From Paracoccaceae bacterium (GTDB lineage Bacteria > Pseudomonadota > Alphaproteobacteria > Rhodobacterales > Rhodobacteraceae): a DNA stretch of 5,827 nucleotides. Numbering within the stretch: the first letter of the stretch is position 1; every line of letters begins with the position of its first letter. The notes beneath the pieces were generated by a model that did no database searches, was not told the origin of the DNA, and worked only from the letters and a program-made list of their open reading frames with translations. Shown piece by piece: positions 1-4,465 of the stretch. The translations under genes were made by a program, and so were the position numbers. The DNA lies in the NCBI GenBank assembly GCA_016764835.1, contig JAESRD010000309.1, positions 1 to 5,827 of the forward strand, read 5' to 3'.

Positions 1-1251
1 TTCGTTTACGCAGACCACGGCCCAGCCAGCTTTGCGGGCGCTGGCGGCGGTCTTGGCATCGGTGCCATAAACCAGCGGCTGGCGTCCGGCGCGCCGGGCG
101 ACGGCGCAAAGCCCGGCAAGGTCTGGCGCGCCCAGAGGCAGGCCGAGCGCCACGAGGATATGGGGCGCGCAGCGCACCTGCCAACCGCGGGTTTCGCAAG
201 CCGACATCATAAGCGCACCGTTTTGCCAAGCCATGCCCCAGGCCGCTTCTGGCGGGTTGGTCATGATCCGAGGCGCGTTTCTGGCCAAGACAGGGTGTAA
301 GTCCGGCTCGGCCCAGCCCTTTTGCGGCCGCACCAGCCACAGCAGCGCGACCAATGCCGGGGCAATATGATATGTCAGCCGGTAGGCGAGGGCTGCGGCC
401 ATCAGCTCAGATGCCGGGATATGCGGCAGGGCGGCCATCAGCACCATCTCGAACGCACCAATGCCGCCGGGGCTTTGTGACAACAAACCGGCGCCGAGCG
501 CCAGCAGATAGGCAATGAAGAACGGAGCAGCCCCCAGAGCGCTGCCGCTTGGCAAAAACAGCCACAGCACAAAGGCGGCAAGGCCGGTGTCAACGGCGGT
601 CCAAAACAGCAAAGCGGCAAGGTCGCGGGCATCGACGGGCAGGCGGGCCGAGATCAGCGGTCCGCTGGGCCGCAAGGCCGCCATAACCGCCAATGGCAAG
701 AGAATCGCTGCCAGCCAACCGGCAGACAGGCCGAGCTGAACCAGCCCAAGCAGCCCGCCCATTGCCGCCAAAAAGCCAACGCTCATGGCAATAGACAGCT
801 GAGTCGCGGTCCAAAACCCCGCCTGGGGCAAAGCCCGCCAGCGGGCCATAGCCCCGGTCAGCGTGCCAAGACCCAAAGCCTGCGACACTGCAACACCAGC
901 CATGCCCGCGCGCCGGGCCTGTTTGGGCGGAATTTGGGTGCGTAAAATTAAATGTAGGCGAAACTCGGTGGCGGCAATCGCGCCAAAGCTGACAAGTGTG
1001 GCCGCGCCCGCAAGCGCCCATTGCCACCAGCTATAGCTTGCCAGTAAGCCGCCAATCATTTGTAGGCTGACGCCCTCTAGCCGGTGCCAAAGCAGCAACA
1101 AGCAGATGCCAAGCGCCAGCGGGGCGATGAGGATTTTTGCCACGCGCAAAGCCTTGTTGGGCGGTGTAAGCGTGGGTGCGGAAAAGGCACTGTCGTAAGC
1201 CGCATTTCTGGCAGCAGAGGGGTCTTTGCGCGAAATTAGGTGCTGTAGCAT
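1..1251 (-). CDS. MprF-like lysylphosphatidylglycerol flippase/synthase domain protein (C-terminus cut by window edge)
   Basis: The frame stays open from an ATG at 1251 to the left edge, giving 417 residues with no stop. Residues 1-38 are a polar cytoplasmic stretch. About seven or eight hydrophobic segments follow between residues 40 and 307. SPGGIGAFE at 260-268 and YRLTYHIAPALVAL at 290-303 are typical of the LPG-synthase membrane domain (UPF0104/YbhN/MprF group). From about residue 340 a soluble domain begins; VALGLPLG at 367-374 and VYGTDAK at 394-400 resemble the start of the DUF2156 (MprF C-terminal, GNAT-like) domain. In known MprF proteins this domain transfers an amino acid from aminoacyl-tRNA to phosphatidylglycerol and the membrane domain flips the product, lowering surface charge. 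The substrate here is inferred and could differ. The membrane part looks shorter than in the roughly 840-residue firmicute MprF. A GGAG ribosome site (1260-1263, minus strand) lies 8 nt before the ATG and supports this start. Confidence 0.8.
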   Translation of the reverse strand, partial: MLQHLISRKDPSAARNAAYDSAFSAPTLTPPNKALRVAKILIAPLALGICLLLLWHRLEGVSLQMIGGLLASYSWWQWALAGAATLVSFGAIAATEFRLHLILRTQIPPKQARRAGMAGVAVSQALGLGTLTGAMARWRALPQAGFWTATQLSIAMSVGFLAAMGGLLGLVQLGLSAGWLAAILLPLAVMAALRPSGPLISARLPVDARDLAALLFWTAVDTGLAAFVLWLFLPSGSALGAAPFFIAYLLALGAGLLSQSPGGIGAFEMVLMAALPHIPASELMAAALAYRLTYHIAPALVALLWLVRPQKGWAEPDLHPVLARNAPRIMTNPPEAAWGMAWQNGALMMSACETRGWQVRCAPHILVALGLPLGAPDLAGLCAVARRAGRQPLVYGTDAKTAASARKAGWAVVCVNE

Positions 1252-1313
1252 AACAAGGGCTCCGTCAGCGGCGGGGTCGCCAATCAGGGCTAGGTTGAAA
1301 GGCTGAAAGCGTC

Positions 1314-1375
1314 GTTAAGTAACTTGGTTAACTGAATTTAGAGCCTTTAAATGCTTATCAAATTTGTAAGAAAAG
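1314..1375 (-). promoter_or_regulatory. A+T-rich upstream region, weak promoter candidate for the MprF-like gene
   Basis: The gene at 1-1251 sits 228 bases beyond the inhibitor gene and behind a terminator, so it probably has its own promoter in this A+T-rich stretch. On the minus strand TTGATA (1361-1356) matches the -35 consensus at five of six positions. The best following -10 is TAAATT (1340-1335) at a short 15-nt spacing, so the pairing is unconvincing. An inverted repeat GTTAA-N9-TTAAC lies at 1314-1332 and could be a small operator. None of this is strong. Confidence 0.2.
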
Positions 1376-1380
1376 TGATG

Positions 1381-1407
1381 CTGCTTGCTCGCTTAAGGCA
1401 GTTTTTT
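1381..1407 (+). terminator. Rightward intrinsic-terminator-like hairpin without an obvious gene
   Basis: On the plus strand CTGCTT (1381-1386) pairs with AGGCAG (1396-1401), six pairs including one U-G wobble, around a 9-nt loop. Six T residues follow directly at 1402-1407. On the minus strand the same bases give an A-run before the stem, so only rightward transcription would be stopped. No plus-strand gene is visible to the left, because the neighbouring gene is on the minus strand. The stem is short, so this may be chance. Confidence 0.35.
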
Positions 1408-1417
1408 GCATGCCAAT

Positions 1418-1450
1418 AGAAAAGGCACAGCGATCACCCGCTATGCCTTT
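1418..1450 (-). terminator. Rho-independent terminator of the F1-ATPase inhibitor gene
   Basis: Reading the minus strand, GGCATAGCG (1447-1439) pairs with CGCTGTGCC (1432-1424) in a 9-bp stem around a 6-nt loop, followed by TTTTCT (1423-1418) and preceded by AAA. The one imperfect pair is G-U on the minus strand but C-A on the plus strand, so the hairpin is stable only in leftward RNA. It lies about 30 bases past the stop codon of the gene ending at 1480, as expected for its terminator. Confidence 0.7.
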
Positions 1451-1474
1451 GGTCGTTGTTTGTCGTTCAATACG

Positions 1475-1488
1475 GAAGCTTAAGCTTC
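1475..1488. repeat. Perfect 14-bp palindrome over a stop codon
   Basis: GAAGCTTAAGCTTC is identical to its reverse complement and contains the TAA stop (1482-1480, minus strand) of the inhibitor gene. It has no spacer and no T-run, so it is more likely a protein-binding site, a translation-end structure or coincidence than a terminator; a proper terminator lies just beyond it. Confidence 0.5.
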
Positions 1489-1794
1489 GTCCATCAATGT
1501 GGCTTTGGCCTCAGTCAACAGCGCGGCCATTTTGGCACGGATCGTCGCATCATCAGCCAGATCACCAAGATCGCCCGAGACTTTGCGCACGACATCTTCA
1601 TGCCCGGCTTCTTCAAAATCAGAATGGATTACAGCGGCAATATAGGCCGTGGTTGCGGCCTCATCTTTGCCTTGCAATTTGGCGGCCCAAATGGCCAGCA
1701 ATTTGTTGCGCCGGGCTTCGGCTTTAAACTGCATTTCTGCATCATGAGCAAATTTTGCTTCGAATGCATGTTCGCGGTCAGTAAAAGTGGACAT
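1480..1794 (-). CDS. F1-ATPase inhibitor zeta subunit (DUF1476 family)
   Basis: This codes for 104 residues and is complete. The protein is charged, mostly helical and lacks a signal peptide or membrane segment. [20 protein letters not shown] at 6-25, [11 protein letters not shown] at 28-38 and [13 protein letters not shown] at 59-71 are hallmark stretches of DUF1476. In Paracoccus denitrificans this family is the zeta subunit, whose N-terminus enters the catalytic interface of F1 and blocks ATP hydrolysis, much as mitochondrial IF1 does; that role is inferred here by similarity. The length matches the family, which is slightly above 100 residues. The start is set by GGAGG (1808-1804, minus strand) 9 nt upstream of the ATG; a longer in-frame extension to 2130 would run through purC antisense and is rejected. 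The gene is divergent from purC with 129 bases between start codons, and a terminator follows it. Confidence 0.93.
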   Translation of the reverse strand: MSTFTDREHAFEAKFAHDAEMQFKAEARRNKLLAIWAAKLQGKDEAATTAYIAAVIHSDFEEAGHEDVVRKVSGDLGDLADDATIRAKMAALLTEAKATLMDEA

Positions 1795-1827
1795 AGGGCT
1801 TTGCCTCCATCGCCTTGGTTTGGTGTT

Positions 1828-1868
1828 GATATGCCCGTCAGGCGGGTTGCCCGCAAGGGGGGCATGTC
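1828..1868 (+). promoter_or_regulatory. Two-tier stem-loop in the inhibitor gene/purC divergent region
   Basis: GATATGCCC (1828-1836) pairs with GGGCATGTC (1860-1868) in a 9-bp outer stem. Inside it GCGGG (1842-1846) pairs with CCCGC (1850-1854) around a TTG loop, with a symmetric 5-by-5 internal loop between the stems. The one imperfect outer pair is U-G on the plus strand and A-C on the minus strand, which favours plus-strand RNA, i.e. a purC leader. No T-run follows, so it is not a terminator. If transcription starts at the candidate promoter overlapping it, the palindrome would act as DNA instead. Confidence 0.4.
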
Positions 1869-1875
1869 GTATGAG
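1847..1875 (+). promoter_or_regulatory. Candidate sigma70-type promoter of purC
   Basis: TTGCCC (1847-1852) and TATGAG (1870-1875) each match four of six consensus bases and are exactly 17 nt apart. Transcription would begin near 1882, about 40 nt before the purC start codon. The match is modest and G+C-rich DNA produces such pairs by chance. Confidence 0.3.
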
Positions 1876-1923
1876 CCAATTGAAATTCGCCCCATTGCAG
1901 GGCTGCGCCGGACAGGAGCTACA

Positions 1924-2685
1924 ATGGCACGTCGAAAGAAGATTTACGAAGGTAAGGCCAAGGTCCTTTATGAAGGCCCCGAGCCGGGAACCCTTGTTCA
2001 GTATTTTAAAGATGACGCAACCGCTGGAAATGGCGAGAAAAAAGCCGTTATTGATGGCAAAGGTGTGCTCAATAATCGGCTGAGCGAATTCTTTATGACC
2101 GGGCTGGGCGAGATCGGTGTGCCGACGCATTTTATCAAGCGTTTGAACATGCGTGAGCAGTTGATCCGTCAGGTTGAGATTATTCCACTTGAGGTCATAG
2201 TGCGCAACTTTGCCGCAGGCTCGCTGTCAAAACGGCTCGGCATGGAAGAAGGCACGGCTTTGCCGCGGCCGATGGTTGAGTTTTCGTACAAAGATGATGA
2301 TCTCGGCGATCCGCTGGTGCCCGAAGAATATATCATCGCCTTTGGCTGGGCCTCGCAGCAAGAGCTCGACGATATCGTCGCGCTGGCTTTGCGGGTGAAC
2401 GACTTTATGTCGGGCGTAATGTACGGCGTCGGCATCAAACTGGTTGATTTCAAAATCGAGATCGGCCGGGTATGGGACGGTGATTTCCAACGGCTGATCG
2501 TCGCCGATGAAATCAGCCCCGATAGCTGCCGTTTGTGGGATATCGAGACCGGTAACAAGCTGGACAAAGACGTGTTTCGCCGTGACCTAGGCTCGCTGAC
2601 TGACGCTTATACAGAAGTGGCGCGCCGGTTTGGTGTTTTGCCATCAAATGTGACGCATAGGCCCAGACCTACGCTGATAAACTAG
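1924..2685 (+). CDS. purC: Phosphoribosylaminoimidazole-succinocarboxamide synthase (SAICAR synthase)
   Basis: The 253-residue cytoplasmic enzyme joins CAIR and aspartate using ATP to give SAICAR in de novo purine synthesis. The length fits the bacterial single-domain form. Visible family features are IYEGKAK at 7-13 (nucleotide-binding N-lobe), [10 protein letters not shown] at 30-39, signature 1 [15 protein letters not shown] at 86-100, signature 2 LVDFKIEIG at 173-181, and [12 protein letters not shown] at 195-206, which contributes metal/ATP-site acids. In signature 2 the usual phenylalanine before the final glycine is isoleucine, a mild change. The start is fixed by AGGAG (1914-1918) 5 nt before the ATG. 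The same frame is open upstream to 1456, but that part lies antisense to the inhibitor gene and is not coding. purS follows after 35 nt, consistent with one transcript. Confidence 0.98.
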   Translation: MARRKKIYEGKAKVLYEGPEPGTLVQYFKDDATAGNGEKKAVIDGKGVLNNRLSEFFMTGLGEIGVPTHFIKRLNMREQLIRQVEIIPLEVIVRNFAAGSLSKRLGMEEGTALPRPMVEFSYKDDDLGDPLVPEEYIIAFGWASQQELDDIVALALRVNDFMSGVMYGVGIKLVDFKIEIGRVWDGDFQRLIVADEISPDSCRLWDIETGNKLDKDVFRRDLGSLTDAYTEVARRFGVLPSNVTHRPRPTLIN

Positions 2686-2720
2686 CCTACTTTGATCAAC
2701 GAGAACAAAAGGTTGCTGCG

Positions 2721-2960
2721 ATGAAAGCGATTGTAAATATCATGCTCAAGCAAGGCGTGCTCGACCCGCAAGGCGCGGCTGTTCATCATGCGCTCGGCAC
2801 GCTTGGTTTTGAGGGTGTCAATTCGGTGCGCCAAGGCAAGGTTATTGAGCTAGAGCTTGAGGGTGATGACCGGGCGGCGGCGCAAGTGAGCGTGACGCAG
2901 ATGTGCGAAAAGCTGCTGGCGAATACTGTGATCGAGAGCTACCGGCTTGAGATTGTTTGA
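2721..2960 (+). CDS. purS: Phosphoribosylformylglycinamidine synthase subunit PurS
   Basis: This 79-residue protein has the usual length of PurS, the small beta-alpha-beta subunit that bridges the large subunit PurL and the glutaminase PurQ and helps pass ammonia between them in FGAM synthase. Visible family stretches are LKQGVLDPQG at 9-18, LGFEGVNSVRQGK at 28-40 and MCEKLLANTVIESY at 61-74. An AAAAGG ribosome site (2707-2712) lies 8 nt before the ATG. It follows purC closely and is probably co-transcribed. Its partner purQ, usually the next gene, begins only 779 bases downstream. No clear terminator follows the stop; AACTGG/CCAGTT arms at 2960-2965 and 3005-3010 are too far apart to count. 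Confidence 0.96.
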   Translation: MKAIVNIMLKQGVLDPQGAAVHHALGTLGFEGVNSVRQGKVIELELEGDDRAAAQVSVTQMCEKLLANTVIESYRLEIV

Positions 2961-3660
2961 ACTGGTGGCGCTGTTGATTTATTTAGACCGACGTTGGATT
3001 AGTGCCAGTTCTTGACATCATATTTGATCTGCCGAACTTAACATCCCTTAGCTTTGGCGGATCAAGAAACAACAACACAGCTTCATCGTGAGCCCCAACA
3101 TAATAAATATCGTTGAAGCCTTCGATAACCTCACTGGCATTGATCGCGAAGCTCCCGGTTGTTGTTGCAAAGTGAACTTCTGAGATATTCCCCTCATCGT
3201 CGAACGAGATTTCGACCTTCTCGATTTTACCGTGTGGTAGTTCGACTTTGATGTTCTCTTTGAATATAGAATGAGGATCATTCTTAGGGTAATTCGCAGG
3301 TATGGCGAATGTATCAATCATGAGCGACCATTGGTCGGTGGCCAGATTGGTGGCGATAGAAACCACAGCGCCGCCTTCAAGCAATAGATTTAATTCCACG
3401 GCCTGTATGAATGGCAGGTCAGGATGCTCAAAAACCGGCAAGCCATCTAGGCCAGTCTCAAAGAATGCCATCTCGACAACGCGGCAGCCGACCAGATTTC
3501 GAGTGACCAAGTCTTGAAACTTTTTTGAGAAATTGCCGCTTAAACCGTCTTCACCGCCCAATTCTGTCACCATCAAACTTCGTTTAGAATCAGCGCCTGC
3601 ACCGGCTGAACTCGTATCTGCTATAAGCAGGCTAGCCAAAGAAGCGAAGGACCGCAAAGA
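2961..3660. other. Low-G+C interruption between purS and purQ (possible acquired segment)
   Basis: A hand count over 3001-3660 gives about 47% G+C, with individual 60-base lines as low as 37-40%, against 60-67% in two lines of the following purQ. G+C rises to about 65% again in the line 3661-3720. The segment carries a single gene opposite to the pur genes. I see no transposase, integrase, target duplication or terminal repeat pair at the two edges, so the route of arrival is unknown and the boundaries are approximate. Confidence 0.45.
2983..3573 (-). CDS. Hypothetical protein inserted between purS and purQ, family not recognised
   Basis: With the ATG at 3573 the product has 196 residues. 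It has no signal peptide, membrane segment, cysteine pair or known catalytic motif, and is acidic and rich in predicted beta strands. An N-terminal part has a hydrophobic/strand pattern (FQDLVTRNLVGCRVVEMAFF, then AVELNLLLEGGAVVSIATN). A second part reads GKIEKVEISFDDEGNISEV, then TTGSFAINASEVIEG, then DEAVLLFLDPP near the end. The shape recalls small all-beta accessory or immunity-type proteins, but that is only an impression and I assign no function. Codon runs look truly coding. The frame is open to another ATG at 3693 (236 residues), but those extra 40 residues come from the repeat-like, G+C-rich flank and include no convincing domain. The ribosome site is weak at both starts (GAAG 4 nt before 3573). 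It is transcribed towards purS, and so convergently with it. Confidence 0.65.
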   Translation of the reverse strand: MVTELGGEDGLSGNFSKKFQDLVTRNLVGCRVVEMAFFETGLDGLPVFEHPDLPFIQAVELNLLLEGGAVVSIATNLATDQWSLMIDTFAIPANYPKNDPHSIFKENIKVELPHGKIEKVEISFDDEGNISEVHFATTTGSFAINASEVIEGFNDIYYVGAHDEAVLLFLDPPKLRDVKFGRSNMMSRTGTNPTSV

Positions 3661-3704
3661 ACGCCCCCCATTGCGGGCTTGACCCTCACCCATCCCTCGC
3701 TTCT
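3640..3704. repeat. Nested inverted repeat upstream of purQ, possible dispersed intergenic repeat
   Basis: AGAAGCGA (3640-3647) is the exact reverse complement of TCGCTTCT (3697-3704), and inside them CCGCAA (3652-3657) is the reverse complement of TTGCGG (3671-3676). The outer right arm overlaps the candidate purQ promoter. The segment lies where composition returns to host-like values. It resembles the short intergenic repeats that are common in alphaproteobacterial genomes, but copy number cannot be judged from this window. Confidence 0.4.
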
Positions 3705-3707
3705 AAG
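3679..3707 (+). promoter_or_regulatory. Candidate sigma70-type promoter of purQ
   Basis: TTGACC (3679-3684) matches the -35 consensus at five of six positions, and TCTAAG (3702-3707) matches the -10 at four of six, at the ideal 17-nt spacing. The -35 is preceded by C, as is common in Rhodobacterales. Transcription would start near 3714, leaving a leader of about 26 nt that contains the AAAGGA ribosome site. A private promoter makes sense because purQ is cut off from purC-purS by an opposing gene. Confidence 0.5.
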
Positions 3708-3739
3708 CGCCCCAAACCAGCAAACCAAAGGATGCCCCC

Positions 3740-4408
3740 ATGAAAGCGGCTGTCATTGTCTTCCCCGGCTCAAATTGCGACCGCGACTTGGCTGTGGCGC
3801 TCAAAGCTGCGGGCGCTGATGTCACCATGGTTTGGCACAAAACCGCGCAGCTGCCGAGTGGCATAGACCTTGTCGCCGTGCCGGGCGGCTTCTCGTTTGG
3901 TGACTATCTGCGCTGCGGTGCCATCGCCGCCCGCTCGCCAATCATTGGCGCCGTTAAGCGCCATGCTGAGCGGGGCGGTTATGTGCTTGGCATCTGCAAC
4001 GGCTTTCAGGTGCTGACCGAGGCCGGGCTGCTGCCGGGCAGCCTGATGCGCAATGCTGGGATCAAATTTGTCTGCCGGGGGCAGAATCTGCGGGTGGCGA
4101 CAGCGCAGAGCGACTGGACCGCGCAATACACCAAAGGCGCGCAAGTGAACTTCCCCATTGCCCATCATGATGGCAATTATGTCGCCGACGCCGCGCTGTT
4201 AGAACAGTTGCACGGCGATGACCGCATTGCCTTTACCTATGTCGGTAATCCAAATGGTTCGTCAGATGACATTGCTGGTGTGCTCTCGGCCAACCGCCGG
4301 GTGCTGGGGATGATGCCTCACCCAGAGCGCGCCGCCGATAGCGGCCATGGCGGCACTGACGGACAAGCGCTTTTTCGCGGACTGACAAGCGTAACTGCGC
4401 CGGTTTGA
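3740..4408 (+). CDS. purQ: Phosphoribosylformylglycinamidine synthase subunit PurQ (glutaminase)
   Basis: The 222-residue class I glutamine amidotransferase hydrolyses glutamine and delivers ammonia to PurL, with PurS, to make FGAM in purine synthesis. Length fits PurQ. The N-terminal [12 protein letters not shown] at 5-16 is PurQ-specific. [17 protein letters not shown] at 47-63 forms the oxyanion region. The nucleophile elbow GICNGFQ has the catalytic Cys86, and PHPE supplies His194 and Glu196, so the triad is intact. An AAAGGA ribosome site (3727-3732) lies 7 nt before the ATG. It is separated from purS by an opposing hypothetical gene, and the kinase gene follows after 57 nt. PurL is not in the window. 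Confidence 0.98.
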   Translation: MKAAVIVFPGSNCDRDLAVALKAAGADVTMVWHKTAQLPSGIDLVAVPGGFSFGDYLRCGAIAARSPIIGAVKRHAERGGYVLGICNGFQVLTEAGLLPGSLMRNAGIKFVCRGQNLRVATAQSDWTAQYTKGAQVNFPIAHHDGNYVADAALLEQLHGDDRIAFTYVGNPNGSSDDIAGVLSANRRVLGMMPHPERAADSGHGGTDGQALFRGLTSVTAPV

Positions 4409-4465
4409 GCGGCCCCCCATGCAGGGCGGCTTGCCGCGCCGGGCTACGGGGCATAGTTTTGCATT

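Noticed and set aside
590..1027. 145-residue minus-strand reading frame
   Set aside because: It is an out-of-frame shadow of the MprF-like gene, rich in cysteine, tryptophan and arginine with no domain pattern.
1314..1332. Possible CtrA site (TTAA repeats)
   Set aside because: The spacing between the TTAA halves is 9, whereas the CtrA consensus needs 7.
1456..1923. In-frame extension of purC giving a 409-residue reading frame
   Set aside because: The extension is antisense to the inhibitor gene, lacks a ribosome site at its start, and PurC proteins begin at the downstream ATG, which has AGGAG at ideal spacing.
1795..2130. In-frame extension of the inhibitor gene to 216 residues
   Set aside because: It would overlap purC on the opposite strand; the DUF1476 family begins at the ATG at 1794, with GGAGG just upstream.
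2960..3010. AACTGG/CCAGTT inverted arms after purS as an element end or terminator
   Set aside because: The six-base arms are about 39 bases apart with no T-run, and no matching copy was seen at the purQ side of the interruption.
3574..3693. Alternative longer start (236 residues) of the hypothetical gene
   Set aside because: The added 40 residues lie in the repeat-like flank and the purQ promoter region, and they look like translated non-coding repeat. It cannot be fully excluded because both starts have weak ribosome sites.
4409..4465. Terminator between purQ and the kinase gene
   Set aside because: GCGGC/GCCGC arms (4426-4437) leave a loop of only two bases and no T-run follows, so read-through from purQ is as likely.
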